Shown here piece by piece: positions 16,244 through 24,688 of a DNA stretch of 35,053 nucleotides. Position numbers and translations under genes: made by a program. Under the pieces are notes generated by a model. That model searched no databases and was not told the DNA's origin. It saw only the letters and a program-made list of their open reading frames with translations. Each line of letters opens with the position of its first letter. The first letter of the stretch is position 1. Source of the DNA: Streptomyces sp. H27-H5 (GTDB lineage: Bacteria; Actinomycetota; Actinomycetes; Streptomycetales; Streptomycetaceae); contig NZ_JAPNLK010000052.1 of the NCBI RefSeq assembly GCF_026627505.1, forward strand, positions 1 to 35,053, written 5' to 3'.

Positions 16244-17350
16244 ATGCCCGACGCGCCCACCCGCCTCGACGACCGTTCCCTGACGATCCGCCGCGAGCCG
16301 TACGCGACCCTCCCGGACGGGCGGGTCGTCGACCGCTGGGCCTTCGGCTCCGAGGGCGCCGTCATGGCGGAGGTGCTCAGCCTCGGCGCCCGGCTCCAGG
16401 CGCTGTACGCACCGGACCGGGACGGGCACCGCGCCAACATCGTGCTGGGCGGCGCGAGCGTGGCGGACATGCTCGGCGAGGCGAAGTACTTCGGGGCAAC
16501 GGTCGGCCGCTACGCGAACCGGATCGCAGGCGGCGAACTGCCCGTCGAGGGCACCGTCCACCGGCTGCGGACCCAGGGAAACAGCCACACCCTGCACGGC
16601 GGCCCCGAAGGCTTCGACGCGCGCATCTGGGACGCCACAGAGGTGCGCGAGCCGAGCCGCGTCGGCGTCCGCTTCACGCTGCACAGCCCAGACGGCGACC
16701 AGGGCTTCCCCGGCGCGCTCACCGTCCAGGTGACCTGTCTGCTGAACCGTGCGGGTTCGCTCACACTCGCGTACGAGGCCGCCACCGACGCGCCCACAGT
16801 GGTCAACCTGACCAACCACGCCTACTTCAACCTGGCCGGCGAGGGCAGTGGCACCATCCTCGACCACGTGCTCCAGGTCGACGCGGCCCAGTACACGCCC
16901 GTGGACGGGGAGTTGATCCCGTACGGCCCGCACTTCCCGGTCGAGGGAACCCCGTTCGACCTCACCGAGCCGCGCCCGGTCGGCGAGCGGATCACGGCCG
17001 ACCACCCGCAGCTGACCCTGGCCGGCGGAGGCTACGACCACAACTGGGTGCTCCGTCCGCACGAGGGCCAGGACCCGCGGCAGGTGGCGGTACTGGCGCA
17101 CCCCGCCAGCGGCAGACGGATGGAGTGCCTGACCACCGAGCCCGGCCTGCAGATCTACACCGGGAACCTCTTCGACGGCTCACTGACAGGCCCGGGCGGC
17201 GCACCGTACCGGGCCTTCGCCGGGATCGCGCTGGAAACCCAGCACTTCCCCGACTCCCCGCACCGCCCACGCTACCCCTCCACCGTCCTGCGCCCTGGGG
17301 AGGAGTACCGCTCGACCACCGTCTACCGGTTCTCGGTGGACCCCGGCTGA
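16244..17350 (+). CDS. galM: Aldose 1-epimerase (mutarotase)
   Basis: A 368-residue GalM-type mutarotase that interconverts the alpha and beta anomers of free sugars. The conserved substrate segments FGATVGRYANRIAGG and NSHTLHGGPEGFD are present. The catalytic histidine is in LTNHAYFNLAG, and the catalytic glutamate is in IALETQHFPDSPH. There is no signal peptide, so it acts in the cytoplasm, presumably on imported arabinose before AraA. It follows araA after 91 bp on the same strand and is probably the last gene of the araBDA-galM unit. The long antisense and other-frame readings across it are shadows. Confidence 0.93.
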   Translation: MPDAPTRLDDRSLTIRREPYATLPDGRVVDRWAFGSEGAVMAEVLSLGARLQALYAPDRDGHRANIVLGGASVADMLGEAKYFGATVGRYANRIAGGELPVEGTVHRLRTQGNSHTLHGGPEGFDARIWDATEVREPSRVGVRFTLHSPDGDQGFPGALTVQVTCLLNRAGSLTLAYEAATDAPTVVNLTNHAYFNLAGEGSGTILDHVLQVDAAQYTPVDGELIPYGPHFPVEGTPFDLTEPRPVGERITADHPQLTLAGGGYDHNWVLRPHEGQDPRQVAVLAHPASGRRMECLTTEPGLQIYTGNLFDGSLTGPGGAPYRAFAGIALETQHFPDSPHRPRYPSTVLRPGEEYRSTTVYRFSVDPG

Positions 17351-17414
17351 CCCGGCTGCGCCCGGCCGCGCGCGGCCACGCCGCCCAGGAGGGAACCCGG
17401 CTTCCCGGAGGAAG

Positions 17415-17634
17415 AGCCGGACGCCGGCCTTCACCAGCAACACGGCAACCAGCCAGTACGGCCCGGGTCACAACCAGTTCACCACGTCCGAAGACGGCAA
17501 GAACGACGTCCTCGTCCCCCACGAGTCGTACAGCATGCCGGGACAGTAGCTGCGGCAGACTTCCTGCTCTACGTCCAGCCGGTCGCCACCACCCTGGCCA
17601 AGGGCGACGCCACCTTCTACCAGAGTCGAGAACC
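17415..17634 (+). pseudogene. Eroded GH43 arabinanase/arabinofuranosidase fragment with possible AbfB piece
   Basis: One frame (17415-17549) reads TSNTATSQYGPGHNQFTTSE and continues GKNDVLVPHESYSMPGQ before a stop. This resembles the end of the GH43 propeller (YGPGHNSFT...EDVLVYHA). A second frame (17555-17634) reads ADFLLYVQPVATTLAKGDAT, which resembles part of an arabinose-binding AbfB domain. The parts are out of frame, no catalytic core or start remains, and the C-terminal module is cut short. It therefore looks like the dead tail of a secreted arabinan/arabinoxylan enzyme once encoded after galM. The GH43 assignment is fairly good; the AbfB part is weak. Confidence 0.6.
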
Positions 17635-17667
17635 GGTCCGGCCGCCCCCCACGGGTGCGGCCGGACC
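17635..17667. terminator. Strong bidirectional hairpin between convergent sugar operons
   Basis: A perfect 11-bp stem (GGTCCGGCCGC at 17635-17645 with GCGGCCGGACC at 17657-17667) and an 11-nt loop sit 18 bp past the stop of the minus-strand permease and after the plus-strand galM and GH43 relic. It is well placed to end transcription from both sides. Confidence 0.72.
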
Positions 17668-17685
17668 CGTACGGATGGAGTCGGG

Positions 17686-18939
17686 TCAGGAGCCGGCCTT
17701 GCGCTTGTTGTAGACGTCGAAACCGACCGCGGCCAGCAGCACGAGGCCCTTGATGACCTGCTGGTAGTCGGTGCCGACACCGACCAGCGACATACCGTTG
17801 TTGAGCACGCCGAGCACCAGGCCGCCGATGAGGGCGCCGAGCACCGTGCCCACGCCGCCGGAGGCCGAGGCGCCACCGATGAACGCGGCGGCGATCGCCT
17901 CCAGTTCGAAGTTGATACCGGCCTGCGGCGTACCCGCGTTGAGACGCGCCGCGAAGACCATGCCGGCCAGGGCGGCCAGCACACCCATGTTGACGAAGGC
18001 GAGGAAGACGACGCGCTTGCTCTTGACGCCCGACAGCCTCGCCGCGGCCTCGTTGCCGCCGATCGCGTAGGTGTGGCGGCCCAGGATGGAGTTGCGCATC
18101 AGGTAGCCGAAGGCGACCAGCAGCACGCCGAGGATCAGCAGCACGATCGGGAAGCCGTGGTAGCTCGCCAGCAGCAGCGTGAACACCAGTACCGCGGCGC
18201 CGATGGCGCCCAGCTTGGCCAGGAAGAAACCGAGCGGGAGCAGGTCGAGGCCGTAGCGGGCGGCCTGCCGTCGGCCCCGGACCTCCTGGAGGACCGCCAC
18301 CGCGAGCACGACGAGCCCCAGCAGCAGCGTGAGGTTGTGGTAGTCGGTCTGCGGGCCGACCTCCGGCAGGAAGCCGCTGCTGATCTTCTGGAAGCCCTTG
18401 GGGAAGGGAGCCACCGACTGGCCCTGCAGCAGGATCTGCGTCCCGCCGCGGAACAAAAGCATGCCGGCCAGCGTGACGATGAAGGACGGGATGCCGACAT
18501 ACGCGATCCAGAAGCCCTGCCAGGCACCGGCGGCCGCGCCGATCAGCAGGGCGGCGGCCAGTGCGAGCGGCCACGGCACGTCGTGCTTGACCATCATGAC
18601 GGCCGCGGCGGCGCCGACGAAGGCGGCCAGCGAACCGACCGAGAGGTCGATGTGGCCGGCGATGATCACGATCATCATGCCGATGGCCAGGATCAGGATG
18701 TAGCTGTTCTGCTGGATCAGATTGGTGACGTTGAGGGGCTGGAGCAGGATGCCGTCAGTCCAGATCTGGAACACCACGACGATGAGCGCCAGCGCGACCA
18801 GCATGCCGTACTGGCGTATGTTGCCGCGCAGCGCCCGCACCAGCAGGGGGCCGATGCCGCCACCGCCGCCGGGCTGGACGGGCAGGGCCGTCTTGAGGGC
18901 CGTGGTGCCCGGGGTGTCCGTGGTCTCTGCCTGGGCCAT
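17686..18939 (-). CDS. mmsB: Multiple-monosaccharide ABC importer permease (MmsB/GguB/XylH type)
   Basis: A 417-residue inner-membrane permease of the BPD_transp_2 family, with about 10-12 hydrophobic segments. The extra-long middle region is typical of XylH/GguB rather than RbsC (LPLGFFLAKLGAIGAAVLVF). Family motifs include IIAGHIDLSVGSLAAFVG and GGASASGGVGTVLGALIGGL. Its start lies 3 bp after the ATPase stop, and it is the last gene of the chvE-mmsA-mmsB operon. These importers carry xylose, arabinose, glucose or other monosaccharides; the substrate cannot be fixed from sequence. Confidence 0.92.
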   Translation of the reverse strand: MAQAETTDTPGTTALKTALPVQPGGGGGIGPLLVRALRGNIRQYGMLVALALIVVVFQIWTDGILLQPLNVTNLIQQNSYILILAIGMMIVIIAGHIDLSVGSLAAFVGAAAAVMMVKHDVPWPLALAAALLIGAAAGAWQGFWIAYVGIPSFIVTLAGMLLFRGGTQILLQGQSVAPFPKGFQKISSGFLPEVGPQTDYHNLTLLLGLVVLAVAVLQEVRGRRQAARYGLDLLPLGFFLAKLGAIGAAVLVFTLLLASYHGFPIVLLILGVLLVAFGYLMRNSILGRHTYAIGGNEAAARLSGVKSKRVVFLAFVNMGVLAALAGMVFAARLNAGTPQAGINFELEAIAAAFIGGASASGGVGTVLGALIGGLVLGVLNNGMSLVGVGTDYQQVIKGLVLLAAVGFDVYNKRKAGS

Positions 18940-18942
18940 GCC

Positions 18943-20490
18943 TTACACCTGCTCGTTCTCGGTCGCAGCGCTCACGGTCATGAGGCGCATGAGTGATTCC
19001 TGGGTCGCGTCCGCGCGGTCCACCTCACCGGTGAGCCGGCCCTCGGCCATCGCGTAGATGCGGTCGCACATGCCGAGCAGCTCGGGGAGTTCGGAGGAGA
19101 TGATCAGCACCGCCTTGCCCTGGGCGGCGAGTTCGGCGATCACCGTGTAGATCTCGGCCTTGGCGCCGATGTCGATGCCCCGGGTGGGTTCGTCGAGGAT
19201 CAGTACGTCCGGCCCGGAGAAGATCCACTTGCTGAGGACGACCTTCTGCTGGTTGCCGCCGCTGAGCTTCCCGGTCTCCGCGAACACCGAAGGGGCCTTG
19301 ATGTTCATGGTCTTGCGAAAGGACTCCGCGACCCGGGTCTCCTCGTGCTCGTTCACCCAGCCGCGCCGAGCGACCTTGCCGAGCGCGCTCAGCGAGATGT
19401 TGCGGCTGATGCCGTCCATCAGGTTCAGCCCGAGGTGCTTGCGGTCCTCGGTGGCGTACGCGATGCCGTGGCCGATCGCCTCCGGGACGGTGCGGGTGCG
19501 GATCTCCTTGCCGTCCAGCAGCACCCGGCCCCCCGTGTGGCGCCCGTACGAGCGGCCGAAGACGCTCATCGCGAGCTCGGTGCGGCCCGCGCCCATCAGA
19601 CCGGCGATACCGACGATCTCGCCGCGCCGCACTTCGAGCGACACGCCGTCGACGACCTTGCGCTGATGGTCGATCGGGTGGTGGACGGTCCAGTCCTCGA
19701 CGGCGAAGGCGACCTCGCCCAGCTCGGGGGTGCGCTCGGGGTAGCGGTGCTCCAGATCGCGGCCGACCATGCCCCGAATGATCCGGTCCTCGGAGACGCC
19801 CTCGGCGCCGACCGCGATGGTCTCGATGGTCCGGCCGTCGCGCAGGATCGTGACGGAGTCGGCGACCTGGGCGATCTCGCCCAGCTTGTGCGAGATGAGG
19901 ATGCAGGAGATGCCCTGGGCCTTGAGCTCCAGGATGAGGTCGAGCAGTTTGCGGCTGTCCTCGCCGTTCAGGGCGGCCGTGGGCTCGTCCAGGATCAGCA
20001 GCTTGACCTCCTTGGCGAGCGCCTTGGCGATCTCGATCAGCTGCTGCTTGCCCACGCCGATGTCGGCGATCCGGGTGTGCGGGCTCTCGTCCAGTCCGAC
20101 CCGCCGCAGTAGCGACTTGGCGTGGGTGAGCGTTGTGCTCCAGCTGATGATGCCCCGGGTGGCGTGCTCGTTGCCGAGGAAGATGTTCTCCGCGATGGAG
20201 AGGTACGGCACCAGGGCGAGTTCCTGGTGGATGATCACGATGCCGCGCTGTTCGCTGGCCCGGATGTCCTTGAAGGCGCAGGACTCGCCCTGGAAAAGGA
20301 TCTCGCCCTCGTAGGAGCCGTGCGGGTGGACCCCGCTGAGCACCTTCATCAGGGTGGACTTCCCGGCGCCGTTCTCACCGCAGACGGCGTGGACCTCGCC
20401 GGGGGCGACGCTCAGGGTGACGTCGGAGAGCGCTTGGACACCGGGGAAGGACTTGCTGATCGAACGCATCTCGAGGACGGGTCCGGCCAT
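18943..20490 (-). CDS. mmsA: Multiple-monosaccharide ABC importer ATP-binding protein (MmsA/GguA/XylG type)
   Basis: A 515-residue double ATPase. Domain 1: Walker A GENGAGKST near residue 40, Walker B LLILDEPTAAL, and a degenerate signature (DIGVGKQQLIEIAKAL). Domain 2: GLMGAGRTEL in the P-loop position, intact LSGGNQQKVVLSKW, and VLILDEPTRGIDIG. The phrase ILFQGESCAFKDIRASEQRG is typical of the XylG/GguA branch. The start is the ATG at 20490 (MAGPVLEMRSISKSFPGVQA); no strong ribosome-binding site is visible. It is separated from the binding-protein gene by 106 bp containing a hairpin. Confidence 0.93.
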   Translation of the reverse strand: MAGPVLEMRSISKSFPGVQALSDVTLSVAPGEVHAVCGENGAGKSTLMKVLSGVHPHGSYEGEILFQGESCAFKDIRASEQRGIVIIHQELALVPYLSIAENIFLGNEHATRGIISWSTTLTHAKSLLRRVGLDESPHTRIADIGVGKQQLIEIAKALAKEVKLLILDEPTAALNGEDSRKLLDLILELKAQGISCILISHKLGEIAQVADSVTILRDGRTIETIAVGAEGVSEDRIIRGMVGRDLEHRYPERTPELGEVAFAVEDWTVHHPIDHQRKVVDGVSLEVRRGEIVGIAGLMGAGRTELAMSVFGRSYGRHTGGRVLLDGKEIRTRTVPEAIGHGIAYATEDRKHLGLNLMDGISRNISLSALGKVARRGWVNEHEETRVAESFRKTMNIKAPSVFAETGKLSGGNQQKVVLSKWIFSGPDVLILDEPTRGIDIGAKAEIYTVIAELAAQGKAVLIISSELPELLGMCDRIYAMAEGRLTGEVDRADATQESLMRLMTVSAATENEQV

Positions 20491-20516
20491 GGTGGTGCAT
20501 CCGTTCGACAGGGGCG

Positions 20517-20557
20517 GTACGGGCGGGGGCCTGTCAGGTCGACTGCCCCGCCCGTAC
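20517..20557 (-). promoter_or_regulatory. Hairpin inside the chvE-mmsA operon
   Basis: A perfect 12-bp stem (GTACGGGCGGGG at 20517-20528, CCCCGCCCGTAC at 20546-20557) with a 17-nt loop lies between the binding-protein stop and the ATPase start. Such intercistronic hairpins commonly stabilise the upstream message or partly stop transcription, giving more binding protein than transporter. That role is inferred. Confidence 0.6.
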
Positions 20558-20596
20558 GCGCCCGGCTCTGGTGCGGCCCTGCGTTGAGGCCCGTGG

Positions 20597-21694
20597 CTAC
20601 TTGAGCTGGTCGGCGGTGTAATGCCCGCCGTCGACCAGCACCTTCTGGTAGTTCTCCTTGTCGACGCTGACCGGCTGCAGCAGGTACGCCGGGACGATCT
20701 TGGCCCCGTTGTCGTACTGCTTGGTGTCGTTGACCTCGGGCCGGCCGCCGGTGAGCAGGGCGTCGCCCATCTGGACCGCGACCTTGGCCAGCTCGCGGGT
20801 GTCCTTGTAGACGGTCTGGGTCTGCTCGCCCGCGATGACGGACTTCACCGAGGCCAGCTCGGCGTCCTGGCCGGTGACGATCGGCAGGGCCTTGCCCGAG
20901 CTGCCGTAGCCGACGCCCTTGAGGGAGGACAGGATGCCGATGGAGATGCCGTCGTAGGGGGAGAGCACCGCGTCGACGCCGGCCGATGTGTACGACTTGC
21001 TCAGCAGGTTGTCCATCCGGGACTGTGCGACACCGCCGTCCCAGCGCAGCGTGCCGACCTGGCTGAGGCTGGTCTGACCGCTCTGGACGACCAGTTTCTT
21101 CTGGTCGATGTACGGCTGGAGCACGCTCATGGCGCCCTGGAAGAAGAAGGTGGCGTTGTTGTCGTCCGGCGAGCCGGCGAACAGCTCGATGTTGAACGGG
21201 CCCTTGCCGCTCGCGAGGCCCAGCTTGTCGACGATGTAACTGCCCTGCAGGACACCGACCTTGAAGTTGTCGAAGGTCGCGTAGTAGTCGACGTCTCCGG
21301 TGCCGCGGATCAAGCGGTCGTACGAGATCACGGGGATCTTCGCGTCGGCGGCCTTGTGGAGGACGTTCGTGAGCGAGGAGCCGTCGATGGCGGCGACCAC
21401 CAGCAGCTTGGCGCCCTTCGTGATCATGTTCTCGATCTGCGAGACCTGGTTCTCGACGACGTTGTCGCCGTACTGCAGGTCGGTCTTGTAGCCCTTGGCC
21501 TGGAACTGCTTGACCATGTTGTCGCCGTCGTTGATCCAGCGCTCCGACGACTTGGTGGGCATCGCGATACCGACGAGACCGCCCTTGGTGTCACCGCCGC
21601 CCGCTCCGTCGCCCACACCGTTGGCGCTCTGGCCGCAGGCCGTCAGAGCCAAGGTGAGGCCCGCAGCAGCGAGGCCCATCGAAACCTTGCGCAC
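20597..21694 (-). CDS. chvE: Multiple-monosaccharide-binding lipoprotein (ChvE/XylF type)
   Basis: A 365-residue sugar-binding lipoprotein. The signal peptide ends in the lipobox LTAC, so Cys20 would be lipidated. The mature part carries the ChvE/XylF pattern (VGIAMPTKSSERWINDGDNM; LVVAAIDGSSLTNVL; VISYDRLIRGTGDVDYYATF; ELFAGSPDDNNATFFFQGAM; VLSPYDGISIGILSSLKGVG; TGQDAELASVKSVIAGEQ). The start is the GTG at 21694 behind GGAGGA; the longer frame upstream has no signal peptide and runs through the operator region. It heads the minus-strand importer operon, with an operator about 190 bp upstream. Confidence 0.93.
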   Translation of the reverse strand: MRKVSMGLAAAGLTLALTACGQSANGVGDGAGGGDTKGGLVGIAMPTKSSERWINDGDNMVKQFQAKGYKTDLQYGDNVVENQVSQIENMITKGAKLLVVAAIDGSSLTNVLHKAADAKIPVISYDRLIRGTGDVDYYATFDNFKVGVLQGSYIVDKLGLASGKGPFNIELFAGSPDDNNATFFFQGAMSVLQPYIDQKKLVVQSGQTSLSQVGTLRWDGGVAQSRMDNLLSKSYTSAGVDAVLSPYDGISIGILSSLKGVGYGSSGKALPIVTGQDAELASVKSVIAGEQTQTVYKDTRELAKVAVQMGDALLTGGRPEVNDTKQYDNGAKIVPAYLLQPVSVDKENYQKVLVDGGHYTADQLK

Positions 21695-21886
21695 TATTCC
21701 TCCAGTGGTATGCCGCGATCGCCGCGACCTCGACAGGGGCCTCGGATCGGGTCGAGCGGGGTCGAGCACCGGCCCGGGGTGGAGGGGGCCGGGTTCGTTT
21801 CGAGGTCGGTACGGCCGACCGGGCGGCGGGGTGAGTGAACCCCGCTGGAGGCCCCGGTGGGTGCCGCTCTGGGCTGGCGTTACATG

Positions 21887-21904
21887 AGTGTTAACGCTCA
21901 CAGA
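21887..21904. promoter_or_regulatory. LacI-type operator in the chvE promoter region
   Basis: Read on the minus strand it is TCTGTGAGCGTTAACACT, 15 of 18 positions equal to the 7265 site. It lies 193 bp upstream of the chvE GTG and 102 bp from the sister site at 21989, measured start to start. The pair could act separately on the two divergent genes or be bridged by a tetrameric repressor. Confidence 0.72.
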
Positions 21905-21988
21905 AACCGCGTCAAGGTCCCAGAGATCACCTTTGGATATAGCGCGGGGCAAGCGGAGACGCGGTCGACGACGGGGGCTTGACCCTAG

Positions 21989-22006
21989 ATTGTGAGCGTT
22001 AACAGT
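21989..22006. promoter_or_regulatory. LacI-type operator between chvE and the GH43 relic
   Basis: ATTGTGAGCGTTAACAGT differs from the 7265 operator at one of 18 positions. It lies 243 bp before the start of the GH43 pseudogene on the plus strand, in the divergent gap shared with chvE. It shows that the extracellular arabinosidase side belonged to the same regulon. Confidence 0.78.
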
Positions 22007-22248
22007 ATGTTGCGACGTAGCTCTCCGCTCTCCCTGCTCAAGGCAGACCACCTGCAAACCGTCCCGATGAACACCGTCGGGAAGTGAACCGCGCCGGCTG
22101 GCAGGATCAGGCCAGCTGCGGGGTGCGGGCCCTTGTGCCCCTTGCGGTCGTAGCACGTGGTCATGACGAAGCCGAAGAGCAGGCCCCGCATCCCGATCTG
22201 GGCGCTTTTCGCCCGGTGGCGGCCTTTGCAGAACGACGGGAGATGTAC

Positions 22249-23096
22249 ATGTCCGCGCTTCGCGCCCGGCTGTCGGCGATACTGCTCGCCGCCTGCCTGC
22301 TCTTCACATCCCAAGCCTTGATCACACCGGACCGGGCGGCCGCCGCCGACCCGGGCTACCTGATGTTGCACTTCACCGGGGAAGGGGCGGCCACCCGATG
22401 TACCTCGGACACAGCACGGACGGCCTCCACTGGAACGACCTCAACGGCGGAGCACCGATCCTGCGCTCCACGATCGGCACGACGGGGGTACGTGACCCCG
22501 CACTGGTGAGATCCCCCGGCGGTGACAAGTACTGGATCATTGCCACCGACCTGTGCATCAGCTGCGGGCAGAACTGGGAGGTTGCCGTGAACAACGGCAG
22601 CCGCGACCTGGTGGTGTGGGAGTCGACGGACCTGGTCACCTGGTCGCAGCCGTGGCTGCTCAACGTCGCCGGCGCAATCCCCGACGGGCGCAACGCCTGG
22701 GCGCCGGAAGCGATCTGGACGCTCGCCTTCACCGCCACCGCCAACGGCTCCACCGTCAACCTGGGCCCGTTCCACGACGCGCACGGCCACAACTACACCG
22801 TCTACTGGAACGGCGGCGGCAGCGTCCGTCTCGTCAACGTGGGCAGCGGTCTCCCCCTGGGCATCCTGAACATGTCCACGGCCGACGGTGGCCGCGCTCT
22901 GCAGTGGTCGGACAACGGGACCGCCGACCACAGATGGACGCTGCTCGACCAGGGGGACGGGACCTACAAGATCCGTAACGTGCACAGCGACAAGTTGCTC
23001 GCCATCGCGAACGACTCCACCGCTGTCGGTGCGTTTGCGGTCCAGGACTCGGACGACGGCACCGCCGACAACCGGTGGCGCATCTTGAGGAACTGA
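22249..23096 (+). pseudogene. Decayed secreted GH43-CBM13 glycosidase (frameshift plus internal deletion)
   Basis: Frame one (from ATG 22249, CGGGAG upstream) gives a good signal peptide (SALRARLSAILLAACLLFTS, ending in RAAAADPGY) and then YLMLHFTGEG. At about 22380-22398 the frame shifts, and homology resumes in another frame with MYLGHSTDGLHWNDLNGGAP. This gives a GH43-like first blade with the GVRDPALVRSPGG motif and ends at NAWAPEAIW. There the propeller stops: about 200 residues are missing, and the sequence runs directly in frame into a ricin-type CBM13 (VNVGSGLPLGILNMSTADGG; DHRWTLLDQGDG; DNRWRILRN). One base change could be a sequencing error, but the missing propeller cannot, so no active enzyme is expected. 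Related to GH43 arabinosidases/xylosidases. Confidence 0.8.
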
Positions 23097-23269
23097 GGTC
23101 CGCTGCGGATGTAGACAGATCCTGGTCGCTCTCCATCCTCCCGTGTGCCCGACGCTTCGGCCCTCGTTCGATATCACGAACACCAGAGGGTCGGGGCGCC
23201 GCGCATCGACAGTCCGGACAGCCTCTGACGGGGCCGACGGGAAACGCTTACTCAAGGAATGAGGCTCCC

Positions 23270-24688
23270 ATGCGCAGACTGGGTTTCAGCCGCAGACATC
23301 TGTCTGTGGTGCTCGCGGCCCTGGTCGCTTCGGCGGCGACGCTCGTCGCCAACCCGGCTCAGGCGGCCACCAGCGGCCTCTTGCGCGGTGTCGGTTCCGG
23401 CCGGTGCCTGGATGTGCCGGGCGCCAGCCAGACCGATGGCACGAACCTGCAGCTCTGGGACTGCTGGGGCGGGACCAACCAGCAGTGGACGCTGACGGAC
23501 AACAACCAGCTCACCGTGTACGGCAACAAGTGCCTGGATGTTCCGGGCCACGCCACCGCGGCCGGTACCCGGGTGGTGATCTGGAGCTGCAACGGCGGTA
23601 CGAACCAGCAGTGGCGGGTGAACTCCGACGGCACCATCGTCGGCGTGGAGTCCGGGCTATGCCTGGCCGCTACGGGCTCCGGTACGGCCAACGGCACGGC
23701 GGTGGAGATCTCGACGTGCAACGGCGGCAGCAACCAGAAGTGGACCGGCCTGTCCGCACCGCCGAGCGGCACGTGTTCTCTTCCGTCGGCCTACCGGTGG
23801 ACGTCGACGGGTGCGCTGGCGCAGCCGGCGAACGGGTGGGCCGCGCTGAAGGACTTCACCACCGTGACGTACAACGGCAAGCACCTGGTCTACGGGACGA
23901 ACTACACGGGGTCGGATTGGGGCTCGATGATGTTGAGTCCCTTCACGAACTGGTCGGACATGGCGTCGGCCGGCCAGACCAAGATGAACCAGAACGCGGT
24001 GGCGCCCACGCTGTTCTACTTCGCGCCGAAGAAGATCTGGGTGCTGGCGTACCAGTGGGGTGCGTCGCGCTTCAGCTACCGCTTGTCGAGCGACCCCACC
24101 AACCCCAACGGCTGGTCCGCGCCGCAGCCGCTGTTCACCGGCAGCCTCCCCAGCACCGACAACTCCCCCACCGGCCCGATCGACCAGACCCTGATCGCCG
24201 ACGACCAGAACATGTACCTGTTCTTCGCCGGTGACAACGGCAAGATCTACCGGGCGAGCATGCCGATCGGGAACTTCCCGGGCAGCTTCGGCTCGTCGTA
24301 CACGACGGTCATGAGCGACACGGCGAAGAACCTGTTCGAGGCGCCGCAGGTCTACAAGGTCCAGGGCCAGAACCAGTACCTCATGATCATTGAGGCTCGG
24401 GGTGCGAATGAGCAGCGCTACTTCCGCTCGTTCACGGCCTCCAGCCTGAGCGGTTCGTGGACCCCGCAGGCCGCCACCGAGAGCAACCCCTTCGCCGGCA
24501 AGGCCAACAGCGGTGCCAGTTGGACCAACGACATCAGCCACGGTGATCTGGTCCGCGACAACCCCGACCAGACCATGACCATCGACCCCTGCAACCTGCA
24601 GTTCCTCTACCAAGGCAAGTCCCCCAACGTGGGCGGCCCCTACGACCGGCTGCCGTACCGGCCGGGTGTCCTCACCCTGCAGCGCTGA
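23270..24688 (+). CDS. Secreted CBM13-GH62 alpha-L-arabinofuranosidase
   Basis: A 472-residue secreted enzyme that removes single arabinofuranose side chains from arabinoxylan. The signal peptide spans about residues 1-32 (LSVVLAALVASAATLVANPAQA). A ricin-type CBM13 follows (about 35-160) with three QxW motifs (NQQWTL, NQQWRV, NQKWTG). The rest (about 165-472) is the five-bladed GH62 propeller. The expected catalytic aspartate is in ALKDFTTVTYNGKHL, a second aspartate in TGPIDQTLIADDQNMYLFF, and the general-acid glutamate in NLFEAPQVYKVQG. Domain order and length match known Streptomyces GH62 enzymes. The start is the ATG at 23270 after GGAATGAGG; the longer frame upstream overlaps the GH43 relic. 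It has no operator of its own that I can see. Confidence 0.95.
   Translation: MRRLGFSRRHLSVVLAALVASAATLVANPAQAATSGLLRGVGSGRCLDVPGASQTDGTNLQLWDCWGGTNQQWTLTDNNQLTVYGNKCLDVPGHATAAGTRVVIWSCNGGTNQQWRVNSDGTIVGVESGLCLAATGSGTANGTAVEISTCNGGSNQKWTGLSAPPSGTCSLPSAYRWTSTGALAQPANGWAALKDFTTVTYNGKHLVYGTNYTGSDWGSMMLSPFTNWSDMASAGQTKMNQNAVAPTLFYFAPKKIWVLAYQWGASRFSYRLSSDPTNPNGWSAPQPLFTGSLPSTDNSPTGPIDQTLIADDQNMYLFFAGDNGKIYRASMPIGNFPGSFGSSYTTVMSDTAKNLFEAPQVYKVQGQNQYLMIIEARGANEQRYFRSFTASSLSGSWTPQAATESNPFAGKANSGASWTNDISHGDLVRDNPDQTMTIDPCNLQFLYQGKSPNVGGPYDRLPYRPGVLTLQR

Noticed and set aside
16231..18996. 921-codon open plus-strand frame across galM and mmsB
   Set aside because: It is a different-frame reading of galM joined to the antisense of mmsB, rich in Arg/Pro/Gly or Gln/Asp/His with no domain; high-GC DNA gives such frames routinely.
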